A stretch of 64,000 nucleotides of DNA from Dyadobacter arcticus. GTDB lineage: Bacteria; Bacteroidota; Bacteroidia; Cytophagales; Spirosomataceae. The translations under genes and the position numbers were made by a program. Location of the stretch: NCBI RefSeq assembly GCF_011762185.1, contig NZ_JAASQJ010000003.1:1054001-1118000 (forward strand), in the 5' to 3' direction. The notes under the pieces were generated by a model. The model was not told the origin of the DNA. It saw only the letters and a program-made list of their open reading frames with translations, and ran no database searches. Below, in pieces: positions 11,387-19,288 of the stretch (position 1 is the stretch's first letter; every line of letters starts with the position of its first letter).

Positions 11387-12442
11387 ATGAAACTGTTTGC
11401 TGGGCTCTCTCTAATTCTCAGCCTGCCGGCCGTAAGTCAAACTAACGAAGATTTACCGATCAACAAGATCCAGGTCATCGGATCTCATAATAGTTACAAG
11501 CAAGCAATTGATACCGTTTTGTTTAGTGTGTTTCAACGAAAAGACTCTGTTTCAGTCAGCAAAATCGACTACGAGCATATCCCGATCACCCGGCAGCTTG
11601 ACCTAGGCCTTCGCAATCTTGAAATAGACGTATATCCCGATGACAACGGCGGTAAATATGCGCATCCGAAAGGTCTTGACATGGCCCCTGGGCAAAAGCC
11701 ATATGATCCGGAGGGTAAAATGAAACAACCCGGATTTAAAATTCTGCATGTTCCAGATCTGGATTTCCGCAGTCATTACCTCACATTGATTGATTGCCTA
11801 GAAGATCTGAGAAAATGGTCTGATGCAAATCCCGACCATAGCCCCATTTTCGTCACTCTGGAAGTGAAAGGTCCATTGGCGCAGGGCAGTGGTGTGGCAG
11901 CAGCAGTGCAAGGAGTCTCAGCAAAAAACTTCGACGAGCTGGATAAGATCCTGATGGACAACCTTGGCAAAGATCACATCATCACGCCTGATATGGTAAG
12001 GGGCAAGCATGAAAATCTGGAAAGCGCTGTTCTTCAAAATGATTGGCCAACCCTGAAAAACTCAAAAGGTAGGTATCTCTTCATTCTGGACGACTCCGGC
12101 GCAAAACGGGATTTGTATGTTGCAGGACATCCATCTTTGACGGGACGGACCATGTTTGTAAACGCTGCTCCGGGCACACCTGAGGCAGGTATGATGATCA
12201 GGAATAACCCCAGAGCAGCAGAAATTAAAGACCTTGTCAAAAAAGGTTATATCATCCGCACCCGCGCCGACTCAGATACCCGGGAAGCACGTGTCAATGA
12301 CAGGAGTTCATTTGAAGCTGCCTGCAACTCCGGTGCGCAGATCATCACCACCGATTATTATATGAAAAGCACGCATTTCAAATCGGATTACTCCGTCAGC
12401 TTTGAAGGTGGCACCTATTTCCGGCCCAATCCGCTATTTTAA
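11387..12442 (+). CDS. Secreted Ca2+-dependent phosphoinositide-specific phospholipase C
   Basis: A 351-residue exported enzyme of the bacterial Ca2+-dependent PI-PLC group (TIM-barrel). MKLFAGLSLILSLPAVSQ is a signal peptide; I chose ATG 11387 for that reason over the longer frame from 11357. IGSHNSYKQ carries the first catalytic His (His34), and LGLRNLEIDVYPDD gives the acidic metal-binding residues; ILHVPDLDF supplies the second His, and VTLEVKGPL another acidic strand end. The C-terminal IIRTRADSDTREAR and GAQIITTDYYM motifs are typical of the family. It cleaves the phosphodiester of inositol phospholipids or related compounds outside the cytoplasm. It overlaps the convergent epoxide hydrolase by 9 bases. 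It could serve phosphorus acquisition with the later genes, but no PHO-like box precedes it. Confidence 0.87.
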   Translation: MKLFAGLSLILSLPAVSQTNEDLPINKIQVIGSHNSYKQAIDTVLFSVFQRKDSVSVSKIDYEHIPITRQLDLGLRNLEIDVYPDDNGGKYAHPKGLDMAPGQKPYDPEGKMKQPGFKILHVPDLDFRSHYLTLIDCLEDLRKWSDANPDHSPIFVTLEVKGPLAQGSGVAAAVQGVSAKNFDELDKILMDNLGKDHIITPDMVRGKHENLESAVLQNDWPTLKNSKGRYLFILDDSGAKRDLYVAGHPSLTGRTMFVNAAPGTPEAGMMIRNNPRAAEIKDLVKKGYIIRTRADSDTREARVNDRSSFEAACNSGAQIITTDYYMKSTHFKSDYSVSFEGGTYFRPNPLF

Positions 12443-13576
12443 GGACTTTTTATCAATGCCGTAAAAGAAGGTTTGTAGTTCTCCCGCGAAGATTTCAGGC
12501 ACTTCCAGGGCAGCAAAGTGACCGCCTTCTTTCATTTTCGTAAAGCTGACCACATTTACAAAGCGTTCCGCCCATTCTTTGGGAAACTGGGCTTCCCGAG
12601 GGAATGTTGCAACGCCGGAAGGTACGTCGGATTTCTGTAAAGGTTCGGCCCCGCTCCATTGTGCTGCGGCATCCACCTTGTACATCCGCATAGAAGTAGC
12701 AATTGTCTGCGTAACCCAGTAGATCATGATGTTGGTGAGCAATTCATCCTTTCCTCCGAAAGCATCTTCCAGGATATCCGGAGAAGCACCCGCAGTGCCA
12801 AAGCTGATAATCCAGGATGCCAATCCGGCAGGCGACTCATTCAGTCCATATGCGAGCGATTGCGGTTTGGTGGAATGTACCATCGCATATGCCCCTTCGC
12901 TGTACCACCACTCCTGCACAAACTCTGCAAATTGCTTTTCGGCCTCAGTCATAGTAGCAGGGTCTTCCTGTCCCATTGGGTAACCAAGGTCAGTGAAATG
13001 GACGCCGGCCACCACATCGGGATATTTGGACGCCAATGCTTTGGTTACACCCATACCCACGTCCCCGCCAGCTGCATAGAATTTCTCATAGCCTAGATTT
13101 TCAGTCATGAGTCCTTTCCATAAATCAGCAACCGCTTCGCTCGTGAGAGCCGTTTTATCGGAAAATCCAAACCCTGGAATGGATGGGATGATCAGATCAA
13201 AACTCTGTACGCCTTCGGTCAGTAGCGGAATAATCTTGTGAAATCGGTAGTAGCTGTCGGGCCAGCCGTGTGTCAATACGAGTGGTTTTGAGTTTTCGCT
13301 TTTTCCTTTGACATATTGAAAATGGATCTTCACCCCATTCACATTGGCGATGTATTGAGGATATATGTTAAGCGCTTTTTCCTGTTTACGCCAGTCGTAT
13401 TCGGTGAGCCAATATTTCACCAGCTCTTTCAGGTATGCCTCGCTGGTGCCGAAGGTCCAGCCCGAGCCTGTTGCTTCGCCCGGCCAGCGGGTATTTTCCA
13501 AACGGCTTTTTAAATCATCAAGCACTTGTTGTGGGACTGATACTTTGAATATTTCCGTGTTTTCCATTGTTGACAT
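12434..13576 (-). CDS. Epoxide hydrolase (alpha/beta hydrolase with EHN domain)
   Basis: A 380-residue alpha/beta hydrolase. The N-terminal epoxide-hydrolase domain has VPQQVLDDLKSRLENTRWP and YLTEYDWRKQEKALN-type residues; then LVLTHGWPDSYYRFHKIIP gives the HGWP oxyanion motif, AAGGDVGMGVTKALASKYP the nucleophilic Asp, and MKEGGHFAALEVPE the catalytic His. It opens epoxides to diols, probably of xenobiotic or juvenile-hormone-like shape; the real substrate is unknown. ATG 13576 or 13567 fits the family start; the frame extends to 13630 with non-family sequence. No signal peptide. The AraC-type regulator upstream on the same strand is a candidate controller. Confidence 0.88.
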   Translation of the reverse strand: MSTMENTEIFKVSVPQQVLDDLKSRLENTRWPGEATGSGWTFGTSEAYLKELVKYWLTEYDWRKQEKALNIYPQYIANVNGVKIHFQYVKGKSENSKPLVLTHGWPDSYYRFHKIIPLLTEGVQSFDLIIPSIPGFGFSDKTALTSEAVADLWKGLMTENLGYEKFYAAGGDVGMGVTKALASKYPDVVAGVHFTDLGYPMGQEDPATMTEAEKQFAEFVQEWWYSEGAYAMVHSTKPQSLAYGLNESPAGLASWIISFGTAGASPDILEDAFGGKDELLTNIMIYWVTQTIATSMRMYKVDAAAQWSGAEPLQKSDVPSGVATFPREAQFPKEWAERFVNVVSFTKMKEGGHFAALEVPEIFAGELQTFFYGIDKKSLK

Positions 13577-13743
13577 CTTTTTGTTTATAAATAAGAAATA
13601 AGTTGGCTTAATCGTGATGAAGCGTAACAAGCGAAAAGCCTTTTCCGGCCGCCAGTTATTTTACTAAACAAAGGTATTACTGCGAAAGAAGGCTTTGCTA
13701 GGAAGAATGGCGGGAATAATGGTAAAAACTGCAGTGAGAAATT

Positions 13744-14613
13744 TTACCTCCGGCGGTATTCGGTGGGCGTCGTGTTTGTCAGCTTTTTGAACGACTTGTT
13801 GAAATGTGAGGCATCTTCAAAACCCAGCCAATAACATATCTCTTGTATGGATAAGCTGGTCTGTTTTAACAAACTTTTAGCTTCCATCATCACATATTCG
13901 TCAATAAATGTCTTCGCTGCTTTTCCTAACTCAGTCTGCAAAACTTCGCTTAGATATTTCGATGTAATATTGAGTTCATTTGCATAGTAGGATACCTCCT
14001 TATGCTCCGGAAAATGCTCAGCAACCAACCTTCTGAATGTCTGCGTGATTTTTTCCCCATTTGAAATAGAACCGTTTTTAGGCTTCCCGTCCAATTTAGT
14101 ATGAAAGGAATCGGTCAACATCAACAGCGCATACACAATGCCCGGGATGGCACTTGGCTGGTCTTTTAATTCTTTCAATAAATTAAATAGCGAAGCCATC
14201 TTGTCGGTCTGGTCGGCTGTCAAACTGATGACATGCTTACCACCGTGAAAAAAAAACGGCATTGACTGTAAAAAGGAACTGCTTTGCATACCGTTAAACA
14301 ATTCTTCTGTAAAATAAACGGTATCGTGTTCCGCAGTATAATTACCCTTCCATTGGCAAACCAACCCCGGCCCTATTGTCATCAGGCATCCGGTTTTCAC
14401 GAGATAATCCGTGCTGCCGATCGTGAATACGTCTCCCTCACCCGAATACGTGATTCCCAGCCCATAGGTAGATGTTCGGAAGGGAAAGTTGACGTGGGCA
14501 TTTTTATAAGTTTGTTTGTCGGCCAAAAAGTATGGGGCATAAAGGCTTTCTGAATTCTGATGTTTTAAAAACTCGTACAGGTTAAAGGATTTTAGATTAA
14601 GTTTTTGCTGCAT
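13744..14613 (-). CDS. AraC-family transcriptional regulator
   Basis: A 289-residue regulator. Residues 1-165 form a cupin-like sensing domain (FRTSTYGLGITYSGEGDVF, GPGLVCQWKGNY). The C-terminal ~100 residues hold two helix-turn-helix motifs: VSYYANELNITSKYLSEVLQ and SIQEICYWLGFEDASHFNKS, ending TPTEYRRR in the AraC signature. It lies 167 bases upstream of the epoxide hydrolase on the same strand, so control of that gene is a reasonable guess. No effector can be inferred. The intergenic region 14614-14753 downstream of the GT4 cluster holds only a weak inverted repeat. Confidence 0.92.
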   Translation of the reverse strand: MQQKLNLKSFNLYEFLKHQNSESLYAPYFLADKQTYKNAHVNFPFRTSTYGLGITYSGEGDVFTIGSTDYLVKTGCLMTIGPGLVCQWKGNYTAEHDTVYFTEELFNGMQSSSFLQSMPFFFHGGKHVISLTADQTDKMASLFNLLKELKDQPSAIPGIVYALLMLTDSFHTKLDGKPKNGSISNGEKITQTFRRLVAEHFPEHKEVSYYANELNITSKYLSEVLQTELGKAAKTFIDEYVMMEAKSLLKQTSLSIQEICYWLGFEDASHFNKSFKKLTNTTPTEYRRR

Positions 14614-14753
14614 GTCGGTTATGTACTTGTTGGCAAGGCAATGACATTGTTTTTACTATTAAAAGCAATTTTTCAATTCAATTACAGGCTTGTCGCCTTA
14701 ATTCCACTAGCTCTCACAAGCCATTTCAATAGCCTCAATTGGCCTCTAACTAA

Positions 14754-15917
14754 TCAACCCCGAAGCGAGAGAAACAGCTCGTAATATGCTTTCACCATCT
14801 TTTCCCAACTGTAATTGTCCATGGTGAATTGTTGGAAGTTCATTTTGTGAGCCTCAAAACCTTCGGGATTTGCTATCAGCTTATTAAGCTTAGAAGCCCA
14901 AATGTTTGAATCCTCAATGGGTAGCAAAAAACCATTTTTTTCGTGCTGAATGGCGTCGGGAATACCGTCGATGTTCGCCGCGAATACGGTGGCTCCTGCC
15001 AGGGCTGCTTCCAGACAAACCAGGCCAAAGCCTTCCATATCACCATTTACCGACACATTTGGCATAATGAAAGCGTCTGAAAATTTTAGTATCGCTTGCT
15101 TCTGCTCTTCCGGCAGGCGGCCCAGGTGCCTTACCTGTCCGTCGGCCCCTGGTATATCCAGTAATTCCCGGATTGCACCGGCATCGGAACCGAAACCCAG
15201 AAAAAGCATAATTTTCTGACGCAGGTTTTCAGGCACAACCGACAATACACGTTCCAGAATCTTCGGCTGTTTGTCGAACGGCCCGATGAACAAAACGATA
15301 AACGAACCATTCAGCTTTGGAACTACCTCACGAATAAACCACGAAAAGCCCTTTCGTTTAACCGGTCGACCAATAGCAAGCAGGATAAGCTTGCCAGGCG
15401 GAATGGCATACTGTTTCAAAAATTCGGGCTTTGGCCAGGACAAATTATGGGAATCGTCACTCCTTTGGTCCACTCCATTGCTGATAACGCTTACCTTATC
15501 TGCTGCAATTCCCAGGGCAATCGCGCGGTCCGCCGTGGCGCGGCTTACCGCTATTAAATGGTCAAATTGATTGAATTTTGGAAGGACGTGTTTCCGGTAA
15601 ATCCCGCTGGGAAAGACAACGTCCAGACCATGCAGTGTTACGGTTCGTTTCAGGTGCTCATATCCTTTGTGCCAGATACAGAATGTAGCCAAAAGGGCAT
15701 CATTAAAATGGATAACCTGTATTTTGGGATGTTGCTGGCACACTTGCAGGATCCTTTTCCTCAATTGCAGAAAAAAAAGTACCCTGCTGCCTGCTCCGTC
15801 ATAGACAATGCGATGGACATTACAATGCCGCTGCATCCCTGTAATGAGCTCAAAACTCTGCTTTTCCATACCCCCCACCGACGGTGGAAATTTGTGGCTG
15901 ACAAACAAAATCTCCAT
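14754..15917 (-). CDS. Family 4 glycosyltransferase
   Basis: A 387-residue GT-B enzyme. The N-terminus ILFVSHKFPPSVGGMEKQS is the acceptor-side Rossmann start with the Gly loop. LILLAIGRPVKRKGFSWFI and VRHLGRLPEEQKQAILKFSD start and continue the donor domain, and EGFGLVCLEAALAGATVFA contains the E-x7-E motif that contacts the donor sugar nucleotide. It is cytosolic or peripheral to the inner membrane. It follows the flippase-like gene by 6 bases in a three-gene minus-strand operon (GT4, membrane protein, GT4), so it probably adds a sugar to a lipid or capsule intermediate. Confidence 0.9.
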   Translation of the reverse strand: MEILFVSHKFPPSVGGMEKQSFELITGMQRHCNVHRIVYDGAGSRVLFFLQLRKRILQVCQQHPKIQVIHFNDALLATFCIWHKGYEHLKRTVTLHGLDVVFPSGIYRKHVLPKFNQFDHLIAVSRATADRAIALGIAADKVSVISNGVDQRSDDSHNLSWPKPEFLKQYAIPPGKLILLAIGRPVKRKGFSWFIREVVPKLNGSFIVLFIGPFDKQPKILERVLSVVPENLRQKIMLFLGFGSDAGAIRELLDIPGADGQVRHLGRLPEEQKQAILKFSDAFIMPNVSVNGDMEGFGLVCLEAALAGATVFAANIDGIPDAIQHEKNGFLLPIEDSNIWASKLNKLIANPEGFEAHKMNFQQFTMDNYSWEKMVKAYYELFLSLRG

Positions 15918-15923
15918 AGTCCG

Positions 15924-16919
15924 TCAAACAGTGCTTTTTTTCTTGTGTATGATTATAGAGTATAAGAGAACTCCGACCAATATCCAGAAGAGTTGCCGGG
16001 TGCGCCGCAAGGCGGAAACAGAAATCCAAAGCGGAATGCTCGCAAAACCGATCAGCGATAGCATCATCTTATTTCCCAACTCCTCAACACCCAGCTGGCC
16101 CGGAATAAAAGCCCCTGCGGCTTTAACGGCTATTACCCCCATATCAAGCACGAGGGAATCGACCAGTGAAATCGGATAGCCTAGAAGTTTTAATATGATG
16201 TAGAATTCCAGTGACCCAATGATCCAGTGAGAGGTAAAAAGGGTAAATGCAATCGCCAATTCTTTGGGATATTGGCGGTAAAAGCGACTGATCTCCAACC
16301 AAACTTCCATCATCCTCGACCTGAATCGTAGCCATTTGGCGTTTGTGCCGGCATATTTCAGCCACATGCTGCGCCTGAACTTCACTAGTCCATAAAACCC
16401 CGCGGCCAGTACCGCACAAACCACGGCAATGATTGCGAGGGAATGTGAAGGCCATGGTTCAGAGTCCAGCTTGTGGTTGAAAAGAAGCCAGGCAATTGCA
16501 CTCAACAGCAGACAAACCTGGCTGGTAATCATGAGCAGCCTCGACACGACGACGGAGGCAACCACAGTCGGTGGATTAATTGCGTAAGGTTTGAGTAAGA
16601 CGATTTTGAGCATATCTCCACCTGCAACACTAGCCGGGGTGAACATTCCGAATGTTTCGCATACATGCCGGATCACAAAAAGTCCTGCCTTGGGAATGCC
16701 TTTTCGGGCGTCGCTGAGGCAATACCACCAGCCTAGCGTGGCAAGCGAATAGGCGACAAAGGTGCTGAGAATCATCCAGCCAAAACCGGCCCCCGCCTTC
16801 ATCAATGCAGCCTTCACCTCCGCGGGATCTATGACTTTAACATACTGCCACAGTAAAATCAGCACGCTCACTAAAAGCACTGCCTTGATAATCTTAATAG
16901 AACGCGGAGAGATTTTCAA
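15924..16919 (-). CDS. Flippase-like / LPG-synthase transmembrane domain protein
   Basis: A 331-residue integral membrane protein of the AglD/UPF0104 group (the lysylphosphatidylglycerol-synthase TM region without the catalytic domain). About eight hydrophobic segments are visible, starting IIKAVLLVSVLILLWQYV. The family pattern is present in VRHVCETFGMFTPASVAGGDMLKIVLL and DMGVIAVKAAGAFIPGQLGVEE, with the conserved Pro-Gly-Gln-Leu-Gly. Its start overlaps the stop of the upstream GT4 by four bases (ATGA), implying translational coupling. In such operons these proteins are thought to move lipid-linked sugars across the membrane, but this is not proven. Confidence 0.85.
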   Translation of the reverse strand: MKISPRSIKIIKAVLLVSVLILLWQYVKVIDPAEVKAALMKAGAGFGWMILSTFVAYSLATLGWWYCLSDARKGIPKAGLFVIRHVCETFGMFTPASVAGGDMLKIVLLKPYAINPPTVVASVVVSRLLMITSQVCLLLSAIAWLLFNHKLDSEPWPSHSLAIIAVVCAVLAAGFYGLVKFRRSMWLKYAGTNAKWLRFRSRMMEVWLEISRFYRQYPKELAIAFTLFTSHWIIGSLEFYIILKLLGYPISLVDSLVLDMGVIAVKAAGAFIPGQLGVEELGNKMMLSLIGFASIPLWISVSALRRTRQLFWILVGVLLYSIIIHKKKSTV

Positions 16920-18088
16920 GCCCTTTCATTTTCAATAATCAATGAAGCCAACTCAACCAGATCATCAAAGTAGATTTGCGCGAGTTCTTCCCAGTCAAAC
17001 GCTTTGATATATTCCAGGGCATTTTTACGCAACGTCAGGCGCAAAGCTTCGTCTTCCAGGATAACGGCTATTTTCTCTACAAATGCATCCGGGTCGTCAG
17101 CCTTGCATTTGTAGCCGTTGAATCCGTTGGTAATCATGTCCTTACTTCCCCCACCGTCGGCAATAACCGGCACTAGTCCGGACGCCATGGCTTCTAATAC
17201 TACGTTTCCAAATGTTTCGGAAATAGATGGGAAGATAAACAGCGAAGCGGATGCATAAAGCACAGACAAGCTGCCATGATCTAACTGGCCCAAAAAGATT
17301 GCATCAGGCATCCGTCTCTCACATTCCTTCCGGGCAGACCCATCCCCGGCGACGACCCAATTGTATTGAATACCCTTTTCTTTGAGTTTCGCGTAAATCG
17401 CTATCAAAGTTTCCAGGTTTTTTTCCCAAACCAAGCGACTCGCAAACAATATTACCGGACGATCATTGCCTGTTAATTGTCTTATATAAACTTCATTTTT
17501 CTTGTTTGGAGAGAAGAGGGTCGTATCTATTCCCCTTTGCCAGATTTTAATATTTTCCTTCGGCATCCCGCTTTCGATCAGCTCGCGTGCCAGTGTAACC
17601 GAAGGGATATATATTTTTTGACAATATCCGTAAAATTCATTCTGAGTTTTTCTGAGATAATTTCGAACCGGCCGTATCAGGAAAGGAAAGTATTTGAAAT
17701 AGTAGCTGATATAGCTGATGAAATGCGTGTGATAGATGCTGATGACCGGAATATGTCTGCTGCGCGCATATTTCAAACCAAAGTGGCCCAGAAGCGATGG
17801 TGTTGCAATGTGGATCACGTCCGGTGCGAACCCATCAAGCTTACGCAAGAGTTCTTCGGTGCTGAAAGATGGAATGGCCAGTTTGTATTTCGGGTTCAGC
17901 GGGATTGGCAGTGTGGGAAGTTTTATACATTCGAATTGATTAATCCTGTCAGCTCCGCTTCCACAAACAAAAAGAAAATCAAATCTCCCGGCATCAATCC
18001 GGTCAAGAAGTTGAAACATCGTTCTGCTTGCGCCATCAAAATCTGGCACCAGGATTTCGGCAAAGAAAACAACCTTAATTTTTCTCAT
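16916..18088 (-). CDS. Family 4 glycosyltransferase
   Basis: A 390-residue GT-B enzyme related to the mannosyltransferase/sulfoquinovosyltransferase-like branch. The N-terminus has VVFFAEILVPDFDGASRTM; PDVIHIATPSLLGHFGLKYA and ISIYHTHFISYISYYF continue the acceptor domain. IWQRGIDTTLFSPNKK leads into the donor domain, and PSISETFGNVVLEAMASGLVPV holds the E-x7-E motif. It is the first gene of the GT4-flippase-GT4 operon; the 190-base region upstream (18089-18280) is AT-rich and shared with the divergent nuclease/phosphatase gene. Donor and acceptor are unknown; glycolipid synthesis is most likely. Confidence 0.9.
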   Translation of the reverse strand: MRKIKVVFFAEILVPDFDGASRTMFQLLDRIDAGRFDFLFVCGSGADRINQFECIKLPTLPIPLNPKYKLAIPSFSTEELLRKLDGFAPDVIHIATPSLLGHFGLKYARSRHIPVISIYHTHFISYISYYFKYFPFLIRPVRNYLRKTQNEFYGYCQKIYIPSVTLARELIESGMPKENIKIWQRGIDTTLFSPNKKNEVYIRQLTGNDRPVILFASRLVWEKNLETLIAIYAKLKEKGIQYNWVVAGDGSARKECERRMPDAIFLGQLDHGSLSVLYASASLFIFPSISETFGNVVLEAMASGLVPVIADGGGSKDMITNGFNGYKCKADDPDAFVEKIAVILEDEALRLTLRKNALEYIKAFDWEELAQIYFDDLVELASLIIENERA

Positions 18089-18280
18089 TCAATATATTTA
18101 AAACAACTAAGGTAAGAGATCACATTCTTTTTAAAGTGAACTGTATATTAATTCTCGCCATCACCTGGAAATATAACATATATTTTAAAATAAGTGCATT
18201 AAGATAATAACAGGGTAATGTATACCTGGCATACCGGTCACATGCTAACGGTAATTTTGTTGCAGGTCAACTTTGATTAC

Positions 18281-19264
18281 ATGTCTGGTCAAACCAACAA
18301 AAATCTCATTGCACGCCACTCGATTTGGCTCTCTCTTCTCTTCCCTTTTTTAATTAGCAGTACCGAATTCAAACGGACATCCGTTGAAACGCTTCCTTCC
18401 CTACTTAACCTTGCCCACCTTAAAAGCGGCAATCTTTCAGTAATCTCATACAACATTGCAGGCCTTCCACAGATCATTTCGAGTGCCACCACGGACCGAG
18501 CAGCGAGCACCGAAGAAATTGGTCGAAAACTCAACCGGTTTGACATTGCGCATGTCCAGGAAGACTTCAACTATAACCGGTTTCTCTATCGGGCAAGCGA
18601 GCATAACTTCCGGACGATTACGAAAGGAAAAGTGCTGTTCGGAGATGGATTAAATACCCTTTCCAAATTTCCAATCCACAATGTGAAACGGATCAAATGG
18701 AATGACTGTTCAGGTGCGGATTGCCTCACACCCAAAGGTTTTACATATAGCCAATTGGAAATAGCAAAAGGTGTTTTTATCGATTTTTACAATGTGCATG
18801 CCAATGCCTATAACCATTTGGCGGCGGCAGCAGCCCGCCGGAAAAATATCATGCAGCTGTCGGACTTTATTCAAACGAATTCGATCGGAAATGCGGTGGT
18901 CGTGATGGGTGACCTCAACGGGCACTATTCTTACGGGCACGACAACATCGGCTTGCTGACCACTGGGCATGGTCTCGAAGACTCATGGATCGTGCTCAAA
19001 AACAATGGAGCATTCCCGGTAAGTTCGCTTGATATGCCAGCAAGCAATATCCTTGCCCTGAGTGATTCATCGGAAACAATAGATAAAATCCTCTATCGGA
19101 GCAGTCCCGCTATTCAACTCAAAGCGGTAGATTACCGACTTGAAAACAACCTTTTCAAAAATGCGGAAGGATTGCCCCTCTCCGACCACCACCCTGTGAG
19201 TGCCCGCATCATGTGGACAACCCACATTCAGGACCAGCCCCGGTTGACCGTCTCCGACAATTAA
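18281..19264 (+). CDS. Exported endonuclease/exonuclease/phosphatase-family protein
   Basis: A 327-residue member of the DNase I/inositol-polyphosphate-phosphatase/sphingomyelinase fold. From ATG 18281 the N-terminus is basic, then SIWLSLLFPFLISS is a signal-peptide core; longer in-frame starts at 18218 and 18242 bury this. LSVISYNIAGLP gives the catalytic Asn strand, FDIAHVQEDFNYN the metal Glu, VVVMGDLNGHYSY the Asp-x-Asn, and LPLSDHHPVSARI the Asp-His pair. All catalytic positions of the fold are therefore present. Substrate could be nucleic acid, a phospholipid headgroup or a sugar phosphate. It is convergent with the TonB receptor at 19289 with a 24-base gap. Confidence 0.85.
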   Translation: MSGQTNKNLIARHSIWLSLLFPFLISSTEFKRTSVETLPSLLNLAHLKSGNLSVISYNIAGLPQIISSATTDRAASTEEIGRKLNRFDIAHVQEDFNYNRFLYRASEHNFRTITKGKVLFGDGLNTLSKFPIHNVKRIKWNDCSGADCLTPKGFTYSQLEIAKGVFIDFYNVHANAYNHLAAAAARRKNIMQLSDFIQTNSIGNAVVVMGDLNGHYSYGHDNIGLLTTGHGLEDSWIVLKNNGAFPVSSLDMPASNILALSDSSETIDKILYRSSPAIQLKAVDYRLENNLFKNAEGLPLSDHHPVSARIMWTTHIQDQPRLTVSDN

Positions 19265-19288
19265 CCCTGATTGGTTTTTTCAGGATGA

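Noticed and set aside
14684..14720. Inverted repeat GGCTTGT/ACAAGCC downstream of the GT4 operon
   Set aside because: The stem is short, the loop long and no T-run follows on the minus strand, so I do not call it a terminator.
18173..18228. ATAACA and TTTAAA hexamers upstream of the exported endonuclease/phosphatase gene
   Set aside because: The later hexamer is off the 11-base register by one, the gap to TATACCTG is eight and that element matches the consensus poorly.
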